This document shows positions 35,898 to 42,688 of a stretch of DNA of 49,639 nt, one piece after another; within the stretch, counting starts at the first letter, position 1, and each line of letters starts with the position of its first letter. The DNA comes from an uncultured Lachnospiraceae bacterium. GTDB lineage: Bacteria; Bacillota; Clostridia; Lachnospirales; Lachnospiraceae. The stretch is taken from NCBI GenBank assembly GCA_910577045.1, contig CAJTLB010000022.1, forward strand, positions 1 to 49,639, given 5' to 3'. Under the pieces are notes generated by a model. The model was not told the DNA's origin. It did not search any database and saw only the letters and a program-made list of their open reading frames with translations. The position numbers and the translations under genes were made by a program.

Positions 35898-37178
35898 GTG
35901 CAGGAAAAAGAAGTTACTTATATTAATGGGACAAAAATAAAAATGCTTCATTTTCCAGGGTGGGAAGATCTTCCTAATTTGGTGCATGGCATGTCTACTA
36001 GGGAAGGCGGCGTAAGCAGGGGGATTTATGCAACAATGAATTTTAAGGAAGATGGAGAAGACCCACAAGAAAATATAAGGGAGAATTATAGGAGGATTGC
36101 AGCATATTTAGGGTGTGATGTAAATCGTATGGTGCGTCCAAGCTTAGTACATGGAAACCATGTCCATATTGTGGAAGAAAAGGATTATGGAAACGGGGCT
36201 ACACGGAAATCAGAATTGCAGGATATAGACGCGTTGATTACCAATATTCCCGGCGTTACTCTTTGTGCAACCTTTGCAGATTGTGTGCCTTTGTTTTTTT
36301 ATGATAAGAGGAAGCAGGCAATAGGGCTGGCACATTCTGGATGGAGGGGGACAGCAAAGAAAATTGGCTTAGAAACAGTAAAAGCAATGCAGAATGCTTT
36401 TCAAAGTGATCCAAATGATATTTTAGCTGGGATTGGCCCATGTATTTGTAAAAGTTGTTACCAAGTTGGGGAAGATACAGCAAAGGAATTCCAAAATGCT
36501 TTTAAAGAAACAGAATTTTTCAAAATAGAAAGAATCCTGCAAAAAAATATAGATGGTACCTATCAGCTTGATTTAAGAAAGGCAAATAAACAAGTGCTTT
36601 TGGAAGCAGGGATTCCGAAGGAGAATATTACAATAGCTTCTATTTGTACCTGTTGTAACCCAAACCTGTTATTTTCCCATAGGGCAACACAAGGGAAAAG
36701 AGGGGCAATGGGGGCATTTTTAGGGCTAAAAGAGAAACCAAAACTTCAAATGGTAATGGAACTAATAGAAAAAGCCACCAGTTTAATGGCAGAAAAAGAT
36801 TGTGAAGATAAAGAAGTAAAACAGGAATTATTGAGTTTACAAACTAAATTAAGGGAAATAACAGGAAATAAAAAATTACAAATACAAGATTATAAAAGAT
36901 ATTGGTCTTATACAGATTTAGAAACGATTGCAAAAACAGCAATGTTTTTGCCGCCCCAAAAAAGTAATTTAACAGAAGAAGCAATAAAAGAGATTATTTT
37001 TAATATTTGTAAAGTAAAATATGATGAAGCAACTATGGATTATATGCTTAAAGTATTAGAAGTGGAAACTGGGCTTGATAATATTACGGATTATGTTTAT
37101 TACCCAGAAGAAGTTGGTTTAGATCCCGATGCTTCTTTTGAAGAAATTGTGGAAAAGATTCTGTTAGATAGGAAGTAA
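35898..37178 (+). CDS. pgeF: PgeF-type laccase-domain protein with C-terminal extension
   Basis: The protein has 426 aa. Residues 1-279 form the multicopper-polyphenol-oxidase/YfiH fold: VHGMSTREGGVSRG, VHGNHVHIV, TFADCVPLFFYD (catalytic Cys), LAHSGWRGTAKKIG (His) and CTCCNPNLLFSHRATQG. Homologues edit peptidoglycan precursors or act as purine nucleoside phosphorylases. The remaining 147 residues (from about 36735) are an added Lys/Glu-rich helical domain with YWSYTDLETIAKTAMFLPPQ and VYYPEEVGLDPDASFEEIVEKIL, not part of the usual 250-280-aa protein. Start GTG 35898 follows GGAGGG (35885-35890); ATG 35877 overlaps yraN and lies before that site. Confidence 0.88.
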   Translation: MQEKEVTYINGTKIKMLHFPGWEDLPNLVHGMSTREGGVSRGIYATMNFKEDGEDPQENIRENYRRIAAYLGCDVNRMVRPSLVHGNHVHIVEEKDYGNGATRKSELQDIDALITNIPGVTLCATFADCVPLFFYDKRKQAIGLAHSGWRGTAKKIGLETVKAMQNAFQSDPNDILAGIGPCICKSCYQVGEDTAKEFQNAFKETEFFKIERILQKNIDGTYQLDLRKANKQVLLEAGIPKENITIASICTCCNPNLLFSHRATQGKRGAMGAFLGLKEKPKLQMVMELIEKATSLMAEKDCEDKEVKQELLSLQTKLREITGNKKLQIQDYKRYWSYTDLETIAKTAMFLPPQKSNLTEEAIKEIIFNICKVKYDEATMDYMLKVLEVETGLDNITDYVYYPEEVGLDPDASFEEIVEKILLDRK

Positions 37179-37196
37179 AAATACTTGATAAATATA
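37169..37196 (+). repeat. direct repeat copy 1 (stop region of pgeF plus promoter)
   Basis: This 28-base segment, TAGGAAGTAAAA-A-TACTTGATAAATATA, recurs at 38400-38426 with a single one-base gap. It covers the last codons of pgeF and a -35 box. The two copies bracket a 1.2-kb cassette. Confidence 0.75.
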
Positions 37197-37214
37197 AAGG
37201 TTAGTTTTTAGAAT
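37185..37214 (+). promoter_or_regulatory. possible promoter of the cassette after pgeF
   Basis: TTGATA (37185-37190) and TAGAAT (37209-37214) with an 18-base spacer. The sequence from 37215 to 37295 shows no gene. Confidence 0.45.
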
Positions 37215-37295
37215 TAAATTAGGAAAAAAGTGTTGAGTCATAAAATAAAGTATGTGGTTTAGCACTTTTGTATATTATTTTTTGATAAAATTTAG

Positions 37296-37634
37296 GAGCT
37301 AACAGAAAATTTTACAAATACAAATAAAATAAATATTGACTTAAAATATATCCAGAAAAAATTATCTGATATAAGAAGGGCTTTTCTTATACTAAAAGAT
37401 GCAATTATAAGTTGGCATTTGTTTAACAATGATGAAATAATAGGGGTTTGGTCTAAAACACATATAAAAAGGTTATTTATGGGAACAAAAGAGTTACGAC
37501 AGGAATTGTGTAGAAAATATTTTTTTTATACAAGTGAAAAACACTGGAAAGAAGAGTGTAATAAATTAAATATTCCTTTTGAAGAAAATTTTGAATTTAG
37601 TCCACGAATATGGGAGAAGTATGGAAGAATATAG
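37296..37634 (+). pseudogene. start-less ORF fragment, unknown
   Basis: A frame is open from just after a TAG at 37293 to TAG 37632-37634 and encodes about 112 residues with protein-like composition (IDLKYIQKKLSDIRRAFLI ... KTHIKRLFMGTKELRQELC ... HWKEECNKLNIPFEENFEF). No ATG or GTG lies near its beginning; the first usable starts are TTG at 37419 or an internal ATG. AGGAG at 37294-37298 would point to a start near 37305, where none exists. It is probably a truncated gene, or one using a rare start. Its end overlaps the next gene by 14 bases. No family is recognised. Confidence 0.5.
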
Positions 37635-38325
37635 AATAGGAAATCAAGTATTTTTAGGTGAAAACCAGCCATATCTTAGACCATATCTTTGTAGAGGTGA
37701 GTTTTCAAAAGCAAAAATTATTTTAGCAGGGATTAATCCAGCAACTCCGATTTATCCGTCTGAATTGCCATTACAGGAATATTGTAAATTATTACAAGAT
37801 TATTATTCTTTTATGGCATATTATAAAGCCTATAGGAAGAGAGAGAATAAGCCTGTTCTATCAAGAACCAGACAAGGGATTCTTTCTTTTGTCCAATGGG
37901 TAGAACAGGAATTAGAAGTTGGTGTAATTGAAAGTGATATTTGTACATATCCAACGAAATCAATTAAGGAATTAAATGAAGTAGATAGTAAATTTCAGAA
38001 AGCAGGAAGAGAATTATTCTGGGAGATGCTGTGTAAGTCAAATGCGAACTGTTTAATTATTTATGGGGCTATGGCATTTCGAGGTTTTTTGAAATTGCAG
38101 GAAGAAAAAGGAGAGATTATAAAAGAAAAGAACCAAGATAATGAAAAATTAAAGGAAATGAAAATAGAGGAGCTGGGGGCTAAGTCGCCATTATTTTCTA
38201 TATGGATAGGAAAGCGGGAGATTTTTGTTTATGCTGTGCGGCATTTTATGTATCATGGTAAAACGGGGGCTTCTTTTGGGGATTTGAAAAGGAAATTGCT
38301 TCAATCATATATAAAACATATATAA
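37621..38325 (+). CDS. putative uracil-DNA-glycosylase-fold protein
   Basis: The protein has 234 aa. It begins MEEYRIGNQVFLGENQPYLRP. FSKAKIILAGINPATPI resembles motif A of the uracil-DNA glycosylase superfamily (Gly-x-Asn-Pro), LIIYGAMAFRGF is the expected central strand, and VYAVRHFMYHGKTG could be motif B with the late His. A glycosylase activity is not proven. The start ATG 37621 follows GGGAG (37611-37615) at the right distance; earlier in-frame starts lack a site. Codon use is AT-rich. It lies between two direct repeats, which suggests acquisition by transfer. Confidence 0.6.
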   Translation: MEEYRIGNQVFLGENQPYLRPYLCRGEFSKAKIILAGINPATPIYPSELPLQEYCKLLQDYYSFMAYYKAYRKRENKPVLSRTRQGILSFVQWVEQELEVGVIESDICTYPTKSIKELNEVDSKFQKAGRELFWEMLCKSNANCLIIYGAMAFRGFLKLQEEKGEIIKEKNQDNEKLKEMKIEELGAKSPLFSIWIGKREIFVYAVRHFMYHGKTGASFGDLKRKLLQSYIKHI

Positions 38326-38399
38326 AAAAGATAGGAAGTTATAGTAGAAAAATAAAAAGATGGCTTCCTTGAGAAAATAGTAAAAAAATTTTGCTATAT

Positions 38400-38426
38400 T
38401 AGGAAGTAAAATACTTGATAAATATA
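38400..38426 (+). repeat. direct repeat copy 2 upstream of the tRNA-like RNA
   Basis: This is a 27-base copy of 37169-37196 (one A fewer). It supplies the -35 box of the promoter for the tRNA-like RNA. The copies are 1,231 bases apart. Confidence 0.75.
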
Positions 38427-38442
38427 GAAGATGTAGTATAAT
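38415..38442 (+). promoter_or_regulatory. promoter of the tRNA-like RNA / Ro-like locus
   Basis: TTGATA (38415-38420) and a consensus TATAAT (38437-38442) are 16 bases apart. Transcription would begin near 38449, about 17 bases before the acceptor-like stem. Confidence 0.8.
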
Positions 38443-38465
38443 AAAAATTGTAAGAAATTAGTCAA

Positions 38466-38582
38466 GAAGAGTGTAGCTCAGCGGGTAGAGCACTGTAGAG
38501 CAAAATGAGGTTTGTAAAAATCTCTTACAGCAATGTTTGCATAAGGGTACAGATGTCGTTGGTTCGAGCCCAATCACTCTTC
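38466..38582 (+). ncRNA. tRNA-mimicking RNA, candidate Y RNA (YrlA-like)
   Basis: The fold starts as a tRNA: GAAGAGTG (38466-38473) pairs with CACTCTTC (38575-38582). TA follows, then a D-arm GCTC/GAGC (38476-38479, 38488-38491) with loop AGCGGGTA, a 5-nt variable region (38553-38557), and a T-arm GTTGG/CCAAT with loop TTCGAGC (38563-38569). The anticodon arm is replaced: CTGTA/TACAG (38493-38497, 38548-38552) encloses GCAAA/TTTGC (38500-38504, 38536-38540) and then TTGTAA/TTACAG (38512-38517, 38525-38530) with loop AAATCTC. No usable anticodon exists and no CCA is encoded. Bacterial Y RNAs of the YrlA type combine a tRNA mimic with an Ro-binding arm, and a Ro-like gene follows, so this is my best call. 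A degenerate tRNA is the alternative. Confidence 0.7.
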
Positions 38583-38584
38583 AT

Positions 38585-38639
38585 AAAGGCAGGAACAGCA
38601 AAAAATAAGCAGACTTCCAATCTGATGAAAACCTGCCTT
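38585..38639 (+). ncRNA. Y-RNA-like hairpin module 1
   Basis: AAGGCAGG (38586-38593) pairs with CCTGCCTT (38632-38639); an inner CAGA/TCTG hairpin (38610-38613, 38621-38624) has a 7-nt loop. The 5' strand motif AAAGGCAGGAACAGCAA (38585-38601) recurs in module 2 with one G-to-A change that is compensated on the opposite strand. Confidence 0.65.
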
Positions 38640-38666
38640 GGAAAAAATAAGGAATAGATGGTAAAT

Positions 38667-38770
38667 AATCGCTTTGATTCCAGGAAAAAGACAGGAACAG
38701 CAACCAATATTGGATAAGACGGATAATCTTAACCCCAAATAAACTGTCTTGTATGGAAGGCAAAGCGATT
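38667..38770 (+). ncRNA. Y-RNA-like hairpin module 2, about 104 nt
   Basis: This is a long folded arm. The outer stem AATCGCTTTG (38667-38676) pairs perfectly with CAAAGCGATT (38761-38770). Then come TTCC/GGAA (38678-38681, 38755-38758), an internal loop, AAGACAG/CTGTCTT (38688-38694, 38744-38750), and small inner hairpins (CCAATATTGG at 38704-38713; AAGA/TCTT). It repeats the motif AAAGACAGGAACAGCAA (38687-38703). It ends 54 bases before the Ro-like ATG, so it may also act as the mRNA leader. Confidence 0.65.
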
Positions 38771-38824
38771 CTATCTATATAGGAAGAAAGGATCACTTGA
38801 GATTTTAGAAAGGGAGGATATAAA

Positions 38825-40375
38825 ATGAGTTTTATGGATAGTTTAAAAGAAACATTGGATCAGAATACAAACATCAGTGTTACAGAAAATGGGGCACGTG
38901 GTTTTAAGACTACTGGGGCAAAATTATTAGATATGAATTATCAGGTATCCTCCTTGAGGAACAGGAGTGAGCAGACAATTATAAAACAGTTTGAAGATGT
39001 TTTTCTAGAAAATAGGCTGCTTGCAATAAAGTGGCTTTTTTTTGTAAGTGATGTGCGAGGCGGTCTTGGAGAAAGAAGGCTGTTTAGGATTTGCCTAAAG
39101 CATCTAGGAGAACAACATATAGAGTATGCAAAGGCGGTTTTGGAGCTGGTGCCATTTTATAATAGATGGGATAATCTGCTTTGCTTGTTAGATACAAAAT
39201 TGGCAGGTGAAGTAGTTCAGGTTATAAAAGCACAATTAGAAGAAGATATGGATAATAGAAAGGCTGGAAAATCGATTTCTTTATTAGCAAAATGGTTGCC
39301 AAGCGTAAATGCTTCTTCTAAGGAGACGAAACGCCTTGCACATATATTAATTAAAAAATTGGAGATTACAGAGAGGCAATATAGAAAATTACTTTCTGTC
39401 CTTCGGGCTTATTTAAAGGTAGTAGAGGTTTCTATGAGTAAAAGGGAATGGTCTGCAATTAATTATTCAGCAGTCCCATCAAGAGCAAATTTGGTTTATA
39501 ACCGTGCTTTTCTACGAAATGATGAAGAACGGAGGAAAGCATATTTGGAAGGTTTAAAAGCAGGGGAAGAAAGAATCCATGCAGAGGTATTGTTCCCGCA
39601 TGATATTGTACATAAATATTGCGAGAATCGATCCAATTATCAATTAAAAGCAGAAGAACCTACATTAGAAGCACTATGGAAGGCTTTGCCAGATTATGTA
39701 GAAAAAGCAGGAAATACGATTTGTGTCGCAGATGGTTCAGGAAGTATGACAACAATGATTTCTGGTACCAGGGTAAGGTGTTTAGATGTGGCAAATGCTT
39801 TGGCAATTTATTTTGCAGAAAGAAGTTCAGGGCAATTTAAAGATACTTATATTACATTTAGCCAGACGCCAAAACTGGTTGATCTTAGCCATGCTAGAAG
39901 TTTAAAAGAGAAAATAGAGATTGCATTCCGACATAATGAGGTGGCTAATACCAATATAGAAGCTGTGTTCCAATTAATTTTACAAACAGCAGTTAGTACA
40001 CATATGGAACAAAAAGACCTTCCTAAAAATATTTTAATATTGTCAGATATGGAATTCGATGCTTGTGCAAGTAGTAATTCCTTGAAAAATCATCGTTATG
40101 CAAAACCTGACAGAAGATTATTCGAGGAAATTGCAAAACAATATGCTTCCCACGGTTATCAAATCCCCCGTATGGTATTTTGGAATATTTGTTCTAGGAC
40201 AGGGACAATACCAGTAAAAGAAAATAACCTTGGGGTAGCCTTAGTAAGTGGTTTTAGCCCAAGCATTGTGAAAATGGTACTTAGCAATGCAACTAACCCA
40301 TATGAATGTTTGTTAGAGCAGATTAATGCAGAAAGATATGATGCAGTAGAAAAGGCAGTAGCACCATTATTATAG
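38825..40375 (+). CDS. Ro60-like vWA protein (DUF2828 / TROVE-related)
   Basis: The protein has 516 aa. The N-terminal 290 residues are helical repeats (LAIKWLFFVSDVRGGLGERRLFR, FYNRWDNLLCLL, LLAKWLPSVNASS, YNRAFLRND), the type that forms the RNA-binding ring of Ro60/TROVE and DUF2828 proteins. The C-terminal third is a vWA domain with an intact metal site: VADGSGSM (D303, S305, S307), a Thr near 376 (NTNIEAV) and D408 in LILSDMEFD. Bacterial Ro proteins bind Y RNAs and help nucleases or RNA repair. Three structured RNAs immediately upstream fit this role. GGGAGG precedes the ATG. The family call (DUF2828 rather than strict TROVE) is by eye. Confidence 0.82.
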   Translation: MSFMDSLKETLDQNTNISVTENGARGFKTTGAKLLDMNYQVSSLRNRSEQTIIKQFEDVFLENRLLAIKWLFFVSDVRGGLGERRLFRICLKHLGEQHIEYAKAVLELVPFYNRWDNLLCLLDTKLAGEVVQVIKAQLEEDMDNRKAGKSISLLAKWLPSVNASSKETKRLAHILIKKLEITERQYRKLLSVLRAYLKVVEVSMSKREWSAINYSAVPSRANLVYNRAFLRNDEERRKAYLEGLKAGEERIHAEVLFPHDIVHKYCENRSNYQLKAEEPTLEALWKALPDYVEKAGNTICVADGSGSMTTMISGTRVRCLDVANALAIYFAERSSGQFKDTYITFSQTPKLVDLSHARSLKEKIEIAFRHNEVANTNIEAVFQLILQTAVSTHMEQKDLPKNILILSDMEFDACASSNSLKNHRYAKPDRRLFEEIAKQYASHGYQIPRMVFWNICSRTGTIPVKENNLGVALVSGFSPSIVKMVLSNATNPYECLLEQINAERYDAVEKAVAPLL

Positions 40376-40399
40376 TTGGTTTTGAGGAATGTTCTTCCA

Positions 40400-40447
40400 T
40401 TGAATATAAAGAAAATACTTGCTATAATAAAAGAAGTTTTATATACA
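40400..40447 (+). promoter_or_regulatory. overlapping promoters of the amidase gene
   Basis: TTGAAT (40400-40405) and TATAAT (40423-40428) are 17 bases apart. An alternative pair, TTGCTA (40419-40424) in the AAAATACTTG context and TATACA (40442-40447), also has a 17-base spacer. Confidence 0.7.
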
Positions 40448-40470
40448 GTGTTTATAGTAAGGGGGTTTTT

Positions 40471-41292
40471 ATGCAAAAATTTCAAAAGTACATAGGATCA
40501 TTATTGTTGGCATCTATTTTACTTAGTTCTTCTGCATCTTCTATTATAGCAGCAGAAATAGTGCCAATAGAAGAACCAGAAAAAGTAGTGCTTTGTATTG
40601 ATGCAGGGCATGGTGGGGAGACAGATGGGGCAAAGTATGAGTATGATGGGGTGATGGTAAAAGAAAAGGATTTAAACCTTCAAATTGCCTTACATCTTCA
40701 GGAAGAATTAGGAAAGTATGAAAATGTAGAAGTAGTCTTAACAAGGACAGAAGATGTTACAATAGAGTTAAATCCTAGGGTAGAGTATGCGATAGAACAG
40801 AAGGCAGATTATTTAATTTCTATACATAATAATGCCCCAGGCGCACAAAACCCAGATCAAAGAGGGTGTATGGTATTAACCACAGTAAGCCATTATCAGG
40901 CCCCAGGCGCAAAGATACCAGATATTTATACTGCTTCAGAAATATTAAGCTTGTCAGTGGTAGACAAGCTTCAAAAATTGGGAATTCCCCTTGCTGCAGA
41001 GCTTGGGGCGGTAGGTGGATTAGTAAAACGCCCATATAGCCCAGAGGGACAAGCAAGGGCAACTAGATATTATCAAGATAATAGTGTAGCAGATTATTAT
41101 GCACTAATCCGCTATAGTATTGAAAAAGGGCTTCCTGCAATTATTATCGAACATGCGTATTTAAGTAGCGAAGAAGATTACAGGGCTTATTTAGAAACAG
41201 AAGAATCTATCCTAAAACTCGCACAAGCAGATGCAGAAGGGATAGCAGAAGCCCTTGGGCTTGTAAAGAAACCAGAAGTTATTCCAGAATAA
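40471..41292 (+). CDS. secreted N-acetylmuramoyl-L-alanine amidase (Amidase_3)
   Basis: The protein has 273 aa. A signal peptide (about 1-28, ending SIIAAE) is followed by the zinc amidase domain: LCIDAGHGGETDGA (zinc His), KEKDLNLQIALHL, VVLTRTED, YLISIHNNAP (zinc His) and AIIIEHAYLSSEEDY (catalytic Glu). It cuts the bond between MurNAc and the stem peptide in the cell wall. No wall-binding repeats are present. Its last 14 bases overlap, tail to tail, the end of dtd. Confidence 0.93.
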   Translation: MQKFQKYIGSLLLASILLSSSASSIIAAEIVPIEEPEKVVLCIDAGHGGETDGAKYEYDGVMVKEKDLNLQIALHLQEELGKYENVEVVLTRTEDVTIELNPRVEYAIEQKADYLISIHNNAPGAQNPDQRGCMVLTTVSHYQAPGAKIPDIYTASEILSLSVVDKLQKLGIPLAAELGAVGGLVKRPYSPEGQARATRYYQDNSVADYYALIRYSIEKGLPAIIIEHAYLSSEEDYRAYLETEESILKLAQADAEGIAEALGLVKKPEVIPE

Positions 41293-41713
41293 TAGTAAAA
41301 GGCCCATCGTTGACAAGAGAAACTTCCATATGTGCACCAAAGGAACCATGTTCTACGATGGGTATTTCTTTTTTACATTCCGAAATAAAATATTCATATA
41401 ATGCTTCTGCCAAGGCGGGGCTTCCTGCATTAATAAAACTAGGGCGGTTTCCTTTTTTACAATCAGCATATAAAGTAAATTGGGATACAATTAAAAGGGA
41501 GCCATGGATATCTTTGATAGATAAATTGGTTTTATCATTTTCATCTGCAAATAGGCGCAAATTTAGAAGTTTTTTTATTATGTGGTCTGCGGTTTCTTTC
41601 GTATCATCAGCGCCTACTCCTAATAAAATTAAATATCCTTGTTTAATAGAGCCAATCACTTTTTTTTCTACAAGAACAGAAGCTTGGCTTACACGTTGAA
41701 TAACTGCTTTCAT
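41279..41713 (-). CDS. dtd: D-aminoacyl-tRNA deacylase
   Basis: The protein has 144 aa. MKAVIQRVSQASVLVE, ILLGVGADDT, SLLIVSQFTLYADCKKGNRPSF and the C-terminal LVNDGPFTI are DTD signatures, including the cross-subunit Gly-Pro motif (here GPF rather than the common GPV). It removes D-amino acids from mischarged tRNAs. TAAGGAG on the minus strand (41720-41726) precedes the start. Confidence 0.95.
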   Translation of the reverse strand: MKAVIQRVSQASVLVEKKVIGSIKQGYLILLGVGADDTKETADHIIKKLLNLRLFADENDKTNLSIKDIHGSLLIVSQFTLYADCKKGNRPSFINAGSPALAEALYEYFISECKKEIPIVEHGSFGAHMEVSLVNDGPFTIILE

Positions 41714-41735
41714 AAATTTTCTCCTTATTATTTGG

Positions 41736-41911
41736 TAATGTTTGAATATAATAATGTTTAAACATGATAATGTTGATACATAATAATGTTTAAATATGAT
41801 AATATTGATACATGGTAATGTTTAAATATGATAATATTGATACATAGTAATGTTTATACATGACAATGTTTATACATGACAATGTTTATACATGACAATG
41901 TTTATACAGAG
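41736..41911. repeat. minisatellite: eleven tandem 16-nt units
   Basis: Eleven consecutive units of exactly 16 bases fill 41736-41911. Typical units are TAATGTTTAAATATGA, TAATATTGATACATGG and CAATGTTTATACATGA. Units 4-5 and 6-7 form a 32-nt higher-order repeat, and units 8-11 are the most alike, which indicates recent expansion at that end. It lies between the 3' end of the DUF4304 gene and the 5' end of dtd. Confidence 0.9.
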
Positions 41912-41918
41912 TTTTTTG

Positions 41919-42539
41919 TTATTGTTTTAATAATTTTTTTGGCAGTTTAAGCTGGTTAATACTCGTTTGGATTTGCTGTTCTTTATTTTCAATTTTTAAT
42001 GCTTCTAACCATTCTGTAGCAGTTTCTGAGTTGCTTTTCATAAGATCTGTAAGTATTTTTTGATAACCTTCTTCAGAAGATAATTGAAAAAACCATGGCA
42101 GGATAAACTGAGTAATTGCCTCGGCAACATTTTGAAAGCTTTGTCTTGCTATTCTTTCATTGCAATAATCCCACCAAATATCTTTTCCAGCAGATATGTA
42201 TGTTCCTAATCTGTATCCCAAACTTGAAACTAAGTAAGGATATCCACAATATAAGGGCATAGCAGAGAAATTTACACAAAAGGTTTTGGAACCATATCGT
42301 TCTTTTTGTAAATCAATAAATTCTAGTAAACCGATTTTATTCCGTTTGACATAGGCATTCGTTTTCCATTTAGAAAACCCATTGCTGAATAATAATGGAT
42401 CAATAATTTCCTTTTTACATTTCTTAAAAGCATGATCCGCCTCTTCTTTATTAATAAGTACCATTTCTTCATCCATGCGAAGATATGGCCTGTTTCCAAC
42501 AAAAACAAATTCTTGTTTTTTAGAGAATCCTGATTCCAT
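41919..42539 (-). CDS. DUF4304 domain protein
   Basis: The protein has 206 aa. FKKCKKEIIDPLLFSNGFSKWKTNAYVKRNKIGLLEFIDLQKER is the DUF4304 pattern (IxPxLKxxGFKKxxxxWxR...), followed by FCVNFSA, YRLGTYISAGKDIWWDY and FILPWFFQLSSEEG. The function is unknown; members are often found near toxin-immunity and defence genes. GGAGGC (complement at 42551-42556) lies upstream of the ATG, and it has its own promoter. It is transcribed divergently from the rlmA leader. Confidence 0.82.
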   Translation of the reverse strand: MESGFSKKQEFVFVGNRPYLRMDEEMVLINKEEADHAFKKCKKEIIDPLLFSNGFSKWKTNAYVKRNKIGLLEFIDLQKERYGSKTFCVNFSAMPLYCGYPYLVSSLGYRLGTYISAGKDIWWDYCNERIARQSFQNVAEAITQFILPWFFQLSSEEGYQKILTDLMKSNSETATEWLEALKIENKEQQIQTSINQLKLPKKLLKQ

Positions 42540-42576
42540 TTTGTATTATCGCCTCCAATTTAAGCTGATTATTCTT

Positions 42577-42605
42577 ATTGTATCACGGGAATAGCTTCTT
42601 TTCAA
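42577..42605 (-). promoter_or_regulatory. promoter of the DUF4304 gene
   Basis: On the minus strand, TTGAAA (42605-42600) and TACAAT (42582-42577) are separated by 17 bases. Confidence 0.8.
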
Positions 42606-42628
42606 TGTGCCAGAATGGATATTTTTAC

Positions 42629-42657
42629 TTGTATTTTGTAATAGATAAAGATATAAT
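42629..42657 (+). promoter_or_regulatory. promoter of the rlmA leader
   Basis: TTGTAT (42629-42634) and consensus TATAAT (42652-42657) are 17 bases apart. The start near 42664 lies just before the leader-peptide ribosome binding site. Confidence 0.85.
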
Positions 42658-42688
42658 GTCTGTATCAATAGAGATTGGAGGTAGTCTA

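Noticed and set aside
38493..38552. Group I intron in a tRNA anticodon loop.
   Set aside because: The insert is only about 50 nt, far below the size of a self-splicing group I intron, and none of its core elements are visible.
38466..38582. Ordinary tRNA gene (the TTTGTAA stretch at 38511-38517 first suggested tRNA-Tyr).
   Set aside because: The stretch cannot form a 5+7+5 anticodon arm in register with the D- and T-arms, the region between them is about 60 nt, and the better fold is an extended hairpin without anticodon.
41736..41911. CRISPR array.
   Set aside because: Units are 16 bases directly abutting, with no unique spacers and no cas genes; it is a minisatellite.
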